DNA from: Phycomyces blakesleeanus NRRL 1555(-)
Taxonomy: Eukaryota; Mucoromycota; Mucoromycetes; Mucorales; Phycomycetaceae
Length of the DNA stretch: 64,000 bases
Direction of reading: 5' to 3'
Assembly: GCF_001638985.1 (NCBI RefSeq)
Contig: NW_017265193.1
Location: 25,768-89,767, forward strand
Positions 26,032-37,143 of the stretch are shown one piece after another (position 1 is the stretch's first letter; every line of letters begins with the position of its first letter). The translations under genes were made by a program, and so were the position numbers. The notes beneath the pieces are model-generated. The model saw only the letters and a program-made list of their open reading frames with translations, ran no database searches and was not told the origin of the DNA.

Positions 26032-26337
26032 TTAAATTGTTGTACCACCTATAGGAAGTAGGATAAGATTTAAGGTCACTGACCATCTTAATAAAATCAG
26101 TTCTTTTCCTTTATTTTGTTGTAAGAGGGTATCTTGAGAGATCCCTGAGCGAGAATAGAGTAATAAGAGCCACCTTTCGTTGAGACGATTGTTGACAGTA
26201 CTGAGTAAAATCTGGAATACTGCCACCTTACCGTTTATCCCATCCCTGTGAACCATAACCACGATACCACCAAAGATCAGAACAACGCATAGAAGAAAAA
26301 CTGTCTTTTTCGTATAGGAACCTTGTTTAATCACCAC
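26032..26337 (-). pseudogene. Possible relic of a Tc1-like transposase
   Basis: A 101-codon open frame. The order of IFGGIVVMVHRDGINGKVAV, then NNRLNERWLLLLYSRSGIS and QDTLLQQNKGKE loosely resembles the central part of Tc1/mariner transposases (V-W-G-G..., then FQQDNA-P-H). The key Asp residues are not in place and I see no terminal repeats around it. Weak resemblance only; it may be chance. Confidence 0.2.
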
Positions 26338-26880
26338 TTTTTTTTAAGAAAAGCGGCCTATATAAGACGCTCTAATTCTCATAATAAAACCAATAGCGCA
26401 ATTGAGGTTCTGTATCGTCAAGGTCGAAAGAGAAAAAAAAAAAGAAAAGCATAATACTACACTTTCTACGAATTAAATCCACTAACAGTCTTTTTTATTA
26501 TTATTTATGGTCCTCTATCAGAGCAATGAATATATACTTTATTTGCTGTAGTAATACTGTGATATATGGGTCTTTTTAATCGGTGTATATTATCATGGTA
26601 TTATATTATAAATGAATATTGGCGAAAAAGTGATGATGAAGAGATGTGTTCAGATAGAAATGTATGGATGTTACAAGACCGGATGGTTTGTGTAAAAAAT
26701 GCTTGAATGACAAAAATAATACATTATTATTATTAAATGTGTGAATGGATGGAGTTGAATAGATGTACTAGACAAATAATAATATAATAAAAAACTTAAA
26801 GAAAGCGTTACTGTCAATGACAATAACGATGAAAAAAAAAAGGAATAGTAGTAATCAACTGAAGTTCAATATCTAGACGA
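26338..26880. other. Intergenic, nothing recognised
   Basis: AT-rich with A homopolymers near 26435 and 26830. No supported gene. Confidence 0.5.
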
Positions 26881-27443
26881 GGCACCAAGTGTTCGGTTGC
26901 AAGTCCTGCTGAGCAGTGCATATAATTCGGATACTGGGACAACACCAGCTTCATCATCTCGCGTAACATCAGCAGCATGAAATTCATTCCAGAAACATCG
27001 TCCGACTTTTGACAGCTTGTTCAAGTTCATCATTTATACAAAAGAATGTAGGTTCGATAAGGACGAAGCATAAGTGAACTGCGCAATTTTCAGCATTGTG
27101 TAGCAATTTTCGTGTTGTTTTTTTTTGTAATAAAGAACGTTAGATCAAGTCCATTGATCATGAATCCAAAGCACGAGTTCAGTTTCCACTTGTCAATTGC
27201 CCTTTTTGAAGCGATTCCTAAGCGTAAGACATCGAGTGATACTGAATGTTTTGTTGTAGAACTGTTGCCAGGCTTTACTTCTCCGAAACCAACAGGGTGG
27301 CCAAAGTCGTGTTGCATGATCGTTGAAACAATTGCATCGGGACGTATATCACTTTTCTCCTCATCTGTTGATTTATTTGGCCATCGTAATGCAACATTAT
27401 TATCTTGATCGGCAATAAGCTTGGATAACAAGGCATCATAATA

Positions 27444-28797
27444 CAGTGCCGTAGGTTGGTAAAGTGCACAGATTTAAGTTAAAAAAAATGAAAATGTTTA
27501 TACGAATGCTACCATCTATGTTTTTCCATTTTTACATTTATAACACACTGTCAAAATACCACACAAGAAAGCTTGAAGTCTTCTCTTCTATAAAAATTGG
27601 TTTTAAAAGTATGTTTTAATATTTTGTATACAATCCTTTACTCTTCTTGAGAGCATGTAGCCTCTTTGGCGTTGAGTTGCAATGGGTCGCACACACAGAC
27701 GCTGGTATTTTTCTCCATTCCTCTTGTAAAAACCTCTTCGATTGGGTAAGGTTCTTTGGGTGAGGTCTTCTAGCCCTCACCTGTTTTCCAAGATATACCC
27801 ACACATTCTCAATTGAGCTGAGATCGGGACTGCACGCAGGCCACTTCATTACCTCCAAATTGGCAGCTGTTTGATACTCTTCTATCATTTTTGTTCTATG
27901 ACAAGGGGCATTATCTTGCTGGAAAATAAATCTATCATTGTGTGCTTGCTCCAGGCGACGTTTGAAGGGAACCAGCCTTTTTTCCAGGATGTTCTTATAA
28001 CTCCATTGATTCTGGCTGCCATGCACGATTTCTAGGGGGTCAACTCCACCAGACCGAATGTATCCCCAAATCATTACTGATCCTTTTCCGCCTTGGATCA
28101 TCGGTCTTATACAGTCATATCTGTATTTCTCTGATGCCAGACGCCAGATTCGCACACTTTTGCTCATAGGAAACAGCATGAATGATGACTCATCACTCCG
28201 AACCACGCGTTCCCAGCTCTGGTTGACATTTTGGACATGGCGAGCAAATGCCATGCGGTTCTTTCGATGCTTATCAGTAAGCCAAGGCTTGTGTACAGCC
28301 ATATATGACTTCATATTAAGTCTTTTAATAGCATCACGCAAGGTATCCTTGCAAACAGTCCGATGCAAGGTGATTGACATAGTCTGAATTAGGGTGTCCA
28401 GATTGGCTGACCTGTCTTTCACTATCTCGCAACGCAAAACATGCAGATCTCTTTCAGTAAATATCTTGGAAGGTCCCTTTCGCTTTGGTGTAACTGCAGT
28501 CCCTCTTTCATCATATTTCTTGACTAAATTGTAGACAGTTCGTCGTGATATTCCATGCGTTTCACAGATGACTGGTACTTTTTCTCCAGATTTAAAAGAT
28601 CCAATAATTACGCCGTTCTTTTTGCTTAAAATCTCTCTTTCAAGCATACGAGCTTCAGAAATGTTTTTGGAAGACATGGTTAAAATTAAATGAGAAATAA
28701 AGGGTGTGAAAGAGAAAACAAAACAAGAGATGGACATTTTTTTATTAAAAAAAAAGTCGGGAATTCAAAGTGTGCACTTTACCAACCTACGGCACTG
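27444..28797 (-). mobile_element. Complete Tc1/mariner element (1,354 bp) with 27-bp terminal inverted repeats and TA target duplication
   Basis: The ends are 27444-27470 (starting cagtgccgtaggttggtaaa) and 28771-28797, perfect reverse complements over 27 bp, flanked by TA at 27442-27443 and 28798-28799. The element holds a single intact transposase gene on the minus strand. Identical ends and an intact frame point to a recent insertion, possibly still mobile. It sits inside the coding sequence of a GFGEVK-family gene. Confidence 0.95.
27616..28677 (-). CDS. Tc1-family transposase (DD34E)
   Basis: Cuts and pastes the surrounding element. The protein from the ATG at 28677 (MSSKNISEARMLEREIL) is 353 residues, a normal Tc1 length; an in-frame ATG at 28737 would add 20 hydrophobic residues unlike the family, so the shorter start is preferred. 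Order: N-terminal helix-turn-helix with GEKVPVICETHGISRRTVYN, a second DNA-binding helix set (RDLHVLRCEIVKDRSANLDT), then the catalytic domain. Catalytic residues: Asp in VVRSDESSFMLF, Asp in FIFQQDNAPCHRT and Glu in SPDLSSIENVWVYL, with 34 residues between the second Asp and the Glu. No frameshift or internal stop. Confidence 0.95.
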   Translation of the reverse strand: MSSKNISEARMLEREILSKKNGVIIGSFKSGEKVPVICETHGISRRTVYNLVKKYDERGTAVTPKRKGPSKIFTERDLHVLRCEIVKDRSANLDTLIQTMSITLHRTVCKDTLRDAIKRLNMKSYMAVHKPWLTDKHRKNRMAFARHVQNVNQSWERVVRSDESSFMLFPMSKSVRIWRLASEKYRYDCIRPMIQGGKGSVMIWGYIRSGGVDPLEIVHGSQNQWSYKNILEKRLVPFKRRLEQAHNDRFIFQQDNAPCHRTKMIEEYQTAANLEVMKWPACSPDLSSIENVWVYLGKQVRARRPHPKNLTQSKRFLQEEWRKIPASVCATHCNSTPKRLHALKKSKGLYTKY

Positions 28798-28938
28798 TAT
28801 TTGCCACCATATTCTCCTTTCTTGAATCCAATCGAGGAATTTTGGTAAAAAGTAAAAGCTGGTGTTAGAAGAACACCATTGACGACAGATGATCGTCCCA
28901 CAGATCGTATATGTGAATCGGCTAGAAAAGTAACAAAA

Positions 28939-30513
28939 AAAAAAAGATTGTGAAGGATGGATTAAGCATTCAATGTCATTTTTCCAGAAGTGTTTGAATG
29001 AGGAAAGAAATCTTTAAAGCAAGAAATCGGAATAATCCAAGTTGACGTCCAGGACGCCATCAGAAATAAATTAAAATTAAAGTGCCATTTACCAAGTTTG
29101 TTTGTGTTAGCTACTATCAATTGATACCAGCCTTGTCTTTTATAATTGTTGTAGATCCATTTCACCAAAAGTATAATTTTATTCAATTATACAATTCGGT
29201 TGTCGAATGCTGGAATTCATATTGTCATATGGCATACCAGATCAATACAAATAGAGTGCAATCTATTATATTATATTATAGTATAGTATAGTATATTCTT
29301 AGAAACCAGAATGTGTATTTGTCTCTATACACATACGCATTAGTATAGACCTATAGCGTTTGTGTTTCCTAGTGAGAGAATATATATTTCTAAAGATAAG
29401 AGTAAATTCAACAATCTCTCCTTTTATGGCTGGTCTTTTTAATACAAAAAATAAAAAATAAAAAAATAGAAAAAGAGAGATATAGAGCGGAAAATACTTT
29501 CTGCAGATAATGAAACACATGCACGTACAATATATTCTCCTCTTGGGTTTATTTAAAGCCTTGTTAAATAAATATAAGAAATCAATTTGTATTAATATGT
29601 ATAAGCATATCAGTATAACGTTTTTCAAGAGGGCAATTTATTTCAAACTTGCTAATAATATGGTATGGGATGCCAAGCATTCAAGAAAACTGTTAAACTG
29701 CATCCTAAGCCACGTATCATCAGCCATCTTTTTTTATATATATTTACATATTCGTAAATGTAGAAATTAACAGAAAACATCGAATGGTTTGGATCTATTT
29801 GATTTAAAATAAACTATGTTTCTGTCTTGTACCATCTACTTTAAATATCAGTTACCATATCGACGTGCCTTCAAAAAAAAAAAAAAACCAAAGTAGGAGC
29901 TTAAATGTGATTTTATTTTGCCTGTATTTGGACAATTATTCTTTTGTTAGCTCCCCGAATAAACCACTCGGGAAGCAACTTTCTTTTATCTATATATATA
30001 TATTTATCATTTTTTTTATCCAAGCAATTCCACGAAAGAAAGACAAAACTCAAATGACCCTTTAAATTGTATTTGATTTCAAGAAAAGGCTTATTGGATC
30101 CCAATGTACCGTTTGATATTATATTGCACTAAGAAAGAATAAAGAAAAATGACAGAATTGAGGCAACTACCTTTGGAATAAAGAAATCTAAAACGCTGTT
30201 TCCTACACAGAGCAAAACTAGTTATATTTATTTATATAGATTCTTCTCCTTGCATTCGAAATAAACTATTTATATCCTTGCCGCCACTCAAATACATCTT
30301 TTAATGGCGGGAGTTAACATAAAGGTTGTACACGCTGTACGATAAAATAGAACGGGTAAAAAAATAACAATAAAAATCGACATATATATATAAAAGCATT
30401 GGTATTCAACAAGTTTTTTCTTTCTTTTTTCTTTCTTTCTATTGTTGTTTTTGCTGTTCTCATTAAACAGATCCTCCTTCATCCCTCTTCCTCTTTATCT
30501 TTCTTTGTTTGTT
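28939..30513. other. Intergenic: decayed 5' part of the interrupted gene, then promoter of the secreted glycoprotein gene
   Basis: On the minus strand 29040-29190 reads like coding with a GT-AG intron (YKRQGWYQLIVANTNKLG) and probably belongs to the 5' part of the interrupted gene. From 29200 to 30400 I see AT-rich sequence with TATTA/TATAG repeats near 29262-29295 and nothing recognisable. A CT-rich stretch just before the ATG at 30514 is a typical fungal leader. Confidence 0.4.
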
Positions 30514-31225
30514 ATGAAGTTCATTGCATCGTCAGCACTGTTGGTACTAGCATCCATTGTATTGCCTAGTACTTTGGCACAGTCCAGTGAATGGCTGTCC
30601 AATGATGCCGTCAGCTATGCAGCAAAGAAAACAACTACTCCAGCAAAGAACTCAACCAGCCATCCTTTGGTCAAGCTCGTAAGCGAAACCCAGTTTTGCT
30701 TTTTCTTGCCTCCCGGTCCCAAGCTTGATGTGGCCACTCATGAAGACATCGGTGTCGCACACTGCACAAAGTCAAATGTTATTCCTGGTGTCAAGACTTT
30801 CCCTACTGGTTTCATTACCGTTGCTCACTTTCAGCAGACCTCGACATATGTTCAGGTCACTGGTTACATGAACTCCAAGCTCTTTGGACTTATCCCAACC
30901 GATGAAGGTGGACAGGTAAATATATACACAAATGCGTGTATAAAGAAGAACATTCGACTAACCTTAAGATGCCTTTGATCTTTAGTACGATAACCACGGT
31001 ATGCTTCCAAACCCTGTTGTTGTGACTATTACTTTTAAGAGACAGAGAAAAAATTAATATATGTTAATTAAATAGGTAATGGAAAGCCTGTTGGTGCCCA
31101 GTGCTCTGGTTACAACTACTTTGTCAATGTTGTTGAGCCTGCCGACAACCGTTACTGCATTCGCTGTTGCCAAAACAAGGTGAGATTCAATTTTAGAAAA
31201 CAAAAAACAAAAAGATCAAGAGCTA

Positions 31226-31258
<33 letters not shown>

Positions 31259-31819
31259 TGATGCACGTTCTATAAGGTTGACTGTAACACTGGTCGCTCT
31301 GCTTATGGCTGCATGCGTGTCGTTCCTGGTGATTACAGCGGAAACACACATGTCAACAATGTCTTGTCCGAAATTAACCAAACCCCCGAAGGATCTGGCG
31401 AGTCTACAGCTGACTCTAGCGCAGAGGAAGACAGCGAAGTCAAGGAGATCTTGACCGAGACCATTCAATACGCAAAGGACCACCCCGACGTTTCCGAAAT
31501 CCAGGCCGAGTGGGATCGCATGACCAAGTCTCTGGTCCACTCTTACCCCGATCTTGAGTCCCAGTTGAACGATGTCAAATCCACCACTGACTCTTATACC
31601 ACCGTTGAAGAGTGGAACACATTCTTTACTGCTTTGGAATCCAAGCTTTCATCAAGCACAGAGCACAATGATGCAGTAGATGACACCACCACCACCACCA
31701 CCACGCCCACTGCTGCAGCCAGTGCTGAAAGTGATTATGTTACAAACGAGCAGCTGGAACAGGAGATTTCTGATATTAGAGAGGAGTTTAATGAGCGAAT
31801 TGAAGAGCTCCAAAACTAA
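30514..31819 (+). CDS. Secreted protein resembling fungal 'macrophage activating glycoprotein'
   Basis: Four exons, 30514-30915, 30986-30998, 31076-31179 and 31277-31819, encode 353 residues. Exon 2 is a 13-nt microexon (TACGATAACCACG) needed to complete the conserved YDNHGNGKPVGA stretch. The N-terminus MKFIASSALLVLASIVLPST, then LAQ, is a clear signal peptide. The conserved core (about residues 60-195) holds FCFFLPPGPKLDVATHEDIG, FPTGFITVAHFQQTSTYVQV, then cysteines in QCSGYNYFVNVVEPADNRYC, IRCCQNKVDC and SAYGCMRVVPGDY. The rest is an acidic Ser/Thr-rich stalk with a poly-Thr run from an ACC repeat and a coiled-coil-like end (EQEISDIREEFNERIEELQN). The resemblance is to fungal proteins annotated under the macrophage-activating name; their real function is not established. 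Likely a wall or secreted protein. Confidence 0.75.
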
Positions 31820-33540
31820 AAAAAAAAAAACTAAACAAAAGATATTGGCCACTGTTATCGTTATCATTTATCATTTATCACTATCCTTATTAATACTAAC
31901 TAATAGAAAATATTAGCCAGTCAATTATTCTATAAAAACAATCTATATATCTTTTTTATATTATGTATTGTTAATGTAAATAAATAAATAAATAAATAAT
32001 ATATATATATATATAATTTACTTGGAATTATTGAATGGATTGTGGGGATCATAGTGACATTTATTAGGTAGTGCATAAGCCTTTGGGAGCACAACATGTA
32101 ACCGTTAATGTTATTTTCTCCTTTAATGGTTATTTAACAAAAGATGTATAAAAATATAATTGATTGCACCTGCATTCATGTATTTTTATACATAATATTT
32201 ATTTATACACTATATTTCCAAAAGCAATCTGATATATATATATATAAATATTAAAGAAAAGAATAATTATCCTTTGGTAGTGAAAATTAATACCTGTTTC
32301 AAAAAATAACATAAAATAAAATAGGTTTCCTCTTCTTAACAATAATGACGCATATTACATATTTTTGTAACCAAGAAAAAAAAATCATTAGCTGTTTTGA
32401 GATTGTGGCACAAAGCAAGTTACTGAGTAGATAAACGCATATATTTATAAATTCCAGTTGTATAAAGAAGTTGAACCAAGTTTGAACTTATTTATTACAG
32501 TGTTTTTGCTTTTTGTACTCAAAAGATAGTCCTCATTACTGCCAGACACATGTGTTTCCAAGCCAACCGATTGGTAGTAAACAAATAATAAAAATAAACA
32601 GTGGTAGAAATACAGGAACCTTGGTTTATGATGACACTTGAATGAGTGTATCTTTGGGTCTGGGTACTATTGATAGGACATCAAAACTAACGCTACGAGA
32701 CATTTATAAATAAACAATTATATTTAACCTTTTTGAATAAAAATAAAAAGAAGAAACTTAGTGTTCTCTTTTGATCTTGTCCATAACCATTCGACCGTGT
32801 CAAACAAACAAAGAAGATAAAAGCGTGGTTGTGAAAGGGAAGAGGGGTAGGATTTATAATTCCAAAGATTTCTTCACCTACTAAGTTTGTTTCTTTGTAT
32901 GTTATTTTTTATCACCTTAAATTTTGATGTAAAGTGACAGATAAGACTGATCTTTAAGGAAGAGCATGAAAAAAAAAACTATTTGCTTTCTTTTTTGTTG
33001 GCATCTTTGAAAGACATTAGATCCCAAGATGTGTATTGAGAACAGTTTTCCTATAATTGTCTAGTCTCTGTATGTCTGTTTGATTATTTATTTATATTGC
33101 CTTGGATCAATTGGATCTAACAAGTAAACTAACGGAAGCTTTGATTGCAAGCATTCTTCTAGTTTGTCCTATTCAACCTCCTATTTCAGAAAAAGAAATA
33201 TTCTTTGTGTGTGTGTATTCTTTTTTTCTTTTATGTCGAAAATATGTGTGGTTGGACATGATTTTGAATGTAATGTATTGCTATGGAAATAAAATGTATT
33301 TTGTTGGTTTATTATATATGCAAAAATAATTTTGGGAAATAATGAATGAATCAAAACATGCTGTCAAAGGTAACAACATTTGTCTCGTATGTTGGTCTTA
33401 TGCAGACTCAAGACTATCTCAAGCTACACCAGATATATCTATAACTATAAGACTCTTATTGAAACAAAAAAAGCATTATTTACTTTTGTGTTTATTTGCG
33501 TTTAAAAAATATAATATAAATACATAAGAACTTACGACTA
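31820..33540. other. Intergenic, nothing recognised
   Basis: AT-rich with AAAT and TA microsatellites near 31978-32020 and 32230. Short open frames at 33102-33527 have no family resemblance or coding character. No supported gene. Confidence 0.5.
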
Positions 33541-33766
33541 GTTGGTGTGGACAGACTAAAATGTTCGGACAACTCTGACTGTAGTCTTCTTTAATTTCCT
33601 ATTGGATTGAGAATATTATGCTTTTAATTGAAGAGACGTGCCATAGGATTAAAGGTCTAGAAAACCTGACAACAAAAGATTCTTAAATGATGGAAGGTGT
33701 GATATTATGGACACTTCAATTTTATCTAATATAGATTTGAACGTTTTAGTCTGTCCACATCAACTC
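33541..33766. mobile_element. MITE-like element, about 226 bp, with imperfect terminal inverted repeats
   Basis: The left end gttggtgtggacagactaaa (33541-33560) pairs with the right end ttttagtctgtccacatcaac (its last 20 bases, 33745-33764); the match runs about 24 bp with two mismatches. The interior is non-coding. The ends are Tc1-like and the flanks each contain CTA, but a small indel at the edge keeps the target duplication from being clear. Probably a non-autonomous Tc1/mariner derivative. Confidence 0.65.
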
Positions 33767-34810
33767 TAAGGTAAGAGTAATGCTGATGAATACATTTAGA
33801 AGAATAAATCAAGTAAATCACTCAAAAGCTTGAATTTCTTTTGGTTTATGAATTTATCAAATATGTCCATTTTTTCCTTCTGCTTTTGGTTTTCTTTTTG
33901 GAATTGATCATGAATAATTGACCTTTCTTCATTTTTACTAACATTAAAATCATTATATCTTAAAGAGAGATAGAGAGAGATGGAGTGAGGAAAATACTAT
34001 GATTTATACCAGTATATATATATATATATATCATATTATGATGTTAAAAAAATGAAATAAAACAAAACACTTCTTTAAATAGCCATTTTATTTGGCACAA
34101 AGTAATTTGAGGATAAATAGTACATAACCATTATCTTTCTTACCTATTGTATTTCTTTGTATAAGAGTGCCATGGCAAACAAATTCTATTTGATTTTGTA
34201 TGTCTTGCTCTATCATAAAAGCAATCCCCCTCTCTTTCTCTATATACATGTACATATATCTTTCTCAATCCATCAATATATCCGTCTTTCCAAGAATTGC
34301 TCCATTGTAATGACCCAATTTTTATATTTGTTTGCGGTGGTAGTGATGAATATGATGGTGATGATGATAATGCTAATAATGATAATGATCGTGGTGGTTG
34401 TAGTTGTAGTTGTAGTTGCGGTTGTAATGGCAACAGTACTAATAGCGGTTGTGACAGTTGAATACGATAAGTAACGCTTGCTACCTGAATTCGGTTCACA
34501 CTTCATTTGTATTTGATCCTTTCTATTTCTATTTCTCTATTTTTTATTCTTCTTCTTATCTCAATCCATTTTTTCACTTGACTGTGTCTTATCCGTAAAC
34601 ACATCATTTTTTATCCATCCTCTTCCTCCTCCTCTTCTTACACACTTTATGTGTCGCATGATGCATATATATATATATATATATATACCTGGGTGTGTAC
34701 TTGCGCATTTTTGTATGTGTGTATATATATAGAGAGAAAGAGATAGACAGAGACAGATATAGAGCGAATACACGTCATTGAGGGGGAGAGGGTTTTCTTT
34801 CTTTCTTTCG
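33767..34810. other. Intergenic, nothing recognised
   Basis: Microsatellites (TA at 34015-34030 and 34663-34688, GAT/GTT repeats at 34340-34420). The long frames across the trinucleotide repeats are repeat artefacts. It includes the 3' flank of the gene at 34811. Confidence 0.5.
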
Positions 34811-36352
34811 TCAAATACGTTTTTGTTGGAGTACTGGCTGCAATTCTTCGCGTATTCTCGAGGACTTCTTGCGTCGACCCCCATTATTATGAAGATTTAC
34901 TTTGAAGATGTGTGTAAAAGATGATATAAGGCTATTGGATGATTTCATGGAACTCTTGGTAGGCTTGGAGCTGCTTTGATTATTGGTATCTGGCGGTAAA
35001 ATAGCATTTCCAGGTTGGTTACTCTGTGTATTTTCTGTTTGGACGGCAGTAGTATTTGTAGCAGTAATATCGACAGAAGTAGCAACCATCGGAGTAGTCG
35101 TTGTTGGAGCACTAGTTGTTGGAGCACTAGGCGTAGCAACAACAGTTGTGGAAGTAGCAATTGTGGTAGCAGTCGTGGTAGTAGCAGTTGTAGCAGCAGT
35201 TTTGGCAGTAGTTTTAGTAGTCTTAGTCGCAACACGAAGAGGAAGAGGAAGAGGAGCAGAAACAGTTGCAGGAACTGGAAGAGAGGAAGAGGAAGAATTT
35301 TGTTCAGCTTTCTTTTGCTTATTTTTTGGTGCAGCCGTTCGAGCCTTTTTGGATATAGGTGCCGATCCCTGGATCTTGCTATCTGTGGCTTTTGATTTGG
35401 AACGTCCTCTACGATTTGATGGAATATCAACTTTGAAAGTATGTGTGTACGTCATCTTGGGAGTCTCGACTTTAGGAGGAGGAGGAGGATTGGCGGATGG
35501 AGCAGGAAGAATCTTTTGGCACTTGGTTTTTAATGGTATTTCACGCACCAGCTTTTTCTTTTTCTTACTATAGCTATTACTACCACTACTGCTATTATTA
35601 TTGGTGCTGTTGTTGTTGTTGTTGTTGTTGTAGTAGTAGTAATTGTTGTTGTAGTTATTGTTAGGTTGTTGATTCATGATCGGTACAATTGGCGGGGGAT
35701 AATATAATAAAGGTCGAGGATCATTAACTATCACCATTGGTTGGGGTTTGTACATATAAAATTGATCTTCTCTAGGCCTTGGAACCTCTTGAATATATTG
35801 TGAGCTATTCGGATCGGCGGGTCTGAATACAGCAGGGTTGGTCGGGTTTTCGTAAGTTTCTGGAGCAATTTGTGTAGCAGTGCTAGCAAAAGTAGCAGTA
35901 CTAGTACTAGTAGTAGCAGTATTTGCATTAGTAGCAGTCTTTTCAGTAGTATCCGTAGTATCCGTAGTATCAGTAGTAGTGTCAGGTTTTGAAGAAGGGT
36001 CAAGTTCGGGTTGTTTAGAGTGGCCTGACGACACCGATGAAGATAAGACTTGAGAACTGTTTGGCTGTTTGTGTTTTAATTGACTAGTTGAAGATGAAGT
36101 TTCAGTTGGTTCGGCACTTTTTGGTGCTATAGTTCGACGAGTGATCTCCAATGGCTGATCGGCTTTGATTCTCTTTGGTTTGATTGGGATATTGACTCTG
36201 AATGTGTGAAAAGATGATGGCTTGGAATAATTGGGTGTACTATTAGGTATCAGAGGAATGTAGGTAGAAGGAGGTTGCCTATCTTTGGGGCTAGCTCTTG
36301 TACGTGGCCTTCCTCGACGATGACCAGGAATATTGACCTTGAATGTGTGCAT
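34811..36352 (-). CDS. Low-complexity protein with four HTFKVNIP-type motifs and basic RGR tails
   Basis: A single-exon frame of 513 residues. A short motif occurs four times: HTFKVNIPGHRRGRPRTR at residue 2, HTFRVNIPIKPKRIK at 49, HTFKVDIPSNRRGRSKSK at 304 and HIFKVNLHNNGGRRKKSSR at 481. The first and third are followed by RGRPR/RGRSK, close to an AT-hook core, and the others by basic tails. Between them lie Thr/Ser/Ala-rich, Asn-rich (35580-35660) and Pro/Tyr-rich linkers that are probably disordered. No signal peptide or membrane helix. I do not recognise the family. The repeated hydrophobic-plus-basic motif suggests a multivalent nuclear or DNA-associated protein, which is inference. The start is the ATG opening directly into motif 1. 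Confidence 0.7.
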   Translation of the reverse strand: MHTFKVNIPGHRRGRPRTRASPKDRQPPSTYIPLIPNSTPNYSKPSSFHTFRVNIPIKPKRIKADQPLEITRRTIAPKSAEPTETSSSTSQLKHKQPNSSQVLSSSVSSGHSKQPELDPSSKPDTTTDTTDTTDTTEKTATNANTATTSTSTATFASTATQIAPETYENPTNPAVFRPADPNSSQYIQEVPRPREDQFYMYKPQPMVIVNDPRPLLYYPPPIVPIMNQQPNNNYNNNYYYYNNNNNNNSTNNNSSSGSNSYSKKKKKLVREIPLKTKCQKILPAPSANPPPPPKVETPKMTYTHTFKVDIPSNRRGRSKSKATDSKIQGSAPISKKARTAAPKNKQKKAEQNSSSSSLPVPATVSAPLPLPLRVATKTTKTTAKTAATTATTTTATTIATSTTVVATPSAPTTSAPTTTTPMVATSVDITATNTTAVQTENTQSNQPGNAILPPDTNNQSSSKPTKSSMKSSNSLISSFTHIFKVNLHNNGGRRKKSSRIREELQPVLQQKRI

Positions 36353-37143
36353 GGTGACAAAATAAGATATACTAATGGTAACGATAATAGGGGTGATATT
36401 TTTCTTTCTTTTTTTTTCAATTTTTTTTCAGTCTATTCTATTTTATTTATATTATATGTGTATATATTGACCGAAATGTCCCGCCGGCTCATTTATTGGC
36501 CTACTTGGCTAAAATGATCGGAGAGCACAAGAAATTTCGAGTGAGCCAAAAGGAAATGATGCTTTTCTTTCTTTTTTTTTTGTCCTTTTTGTCTATTTCT
36601 CCATTTTTAAATTTGCATTACGAAAGAGCAAAATGTTTTTTAATGTTCCTATATGTTTTCCTAGCATATTTCTAGAAGCCATACCCGCCAAATCCTGATA
36701 GTTAAAAGCATCGATAGTTGATTTACTTGAATTTTATCAAATAAACCAGCAAATCGCATATTAAATACTCTGTCTCTATCTATCCTTATATCTACATAAA
36801 TATATCTAATCATCTGGACTTGTGAATATTCAAAGAGCAGAGTTAAAATCTTAGCAAATTTTATTACATTTTCTTCTTTCTCTTTGAAAAATGATTATTA
36901 TTTTGATAGTCAGAAGATGAGATATATGGGGATAAGATCTATACATACTTTATATCGAAAGATTTAAAGTAAAAAAAGAAGAGAATTAGAATGAATGAAT
37001 GAATGAATGAATGATTATACACAGTAAAAAGACGCTCCTCCATAAAAATAAATAAAATAAAGGAGCTAATATTAATAAAGAAAATTGTACATTGTGGTTA
37101 AGAACGTCTGGTTTTTGAGATCACAAAGGTTTGCGCACTGTTT
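36353..37143. other. Intergenic, nothing recognised
   Basis: 5' flank of the HTFKVNIP gene and 3' flank of the KRE9-like gene. GAAT repeat at 36990-37015. No supported gene. Confidence 0.5.

Larger units (their letters stand above)
26885..28938 (-). pseudogene. Gene with a PD...EVK (nuclease-like) motif, interrupted by a Tc1 element
   Basis: Two coding pieces flank the Tc1 insertion. The upstream piece (28800-28938) follows a TTTTCTAG acceptor and reads SVGRSSVVNGVLLTPAFTFY, then QNSSIGFKKGEYGGKY. The downstream piece (27090-27441) continues in frame with YDALLSKLIADQDNN and contains IRPDAIVS, then VGFGEVKPGNSSTTKHS, LDVLRLGIASKRAID and CFGFMINGLDLTFFITK. If one TA and the element are discounted, the frame runs through without a break. 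A further C-terminal piece (LSKVGRCFWNEFHAADVT) survives near 26960-27025, beyond a stop. I know similar GFGEVK proteins as an abundant, uncharacterised family in Mucoromycota. The PD...E-x-K spacing (18 residues) fits a PD-(D/E)XK nuclease core, but that is inference. Broken by the insertion, so presumably non-functional. Confidence 0.7.

Noticed and set aside
34157..34506. Long open frames over the GTT/GAT trinucleotide repeats
   Set aside because: Low-complexity microsatellite translation (poly-Val or poly-Thr runs) open on both strands; not evidence of a gene.
34945..35573. Overlapping frames on both strands inside the HTFKVNIP gene
   Set aside because: The Leu-rich and Val-rich frames are shifted readings of the Thr/Ala codon repeats of the real gene.
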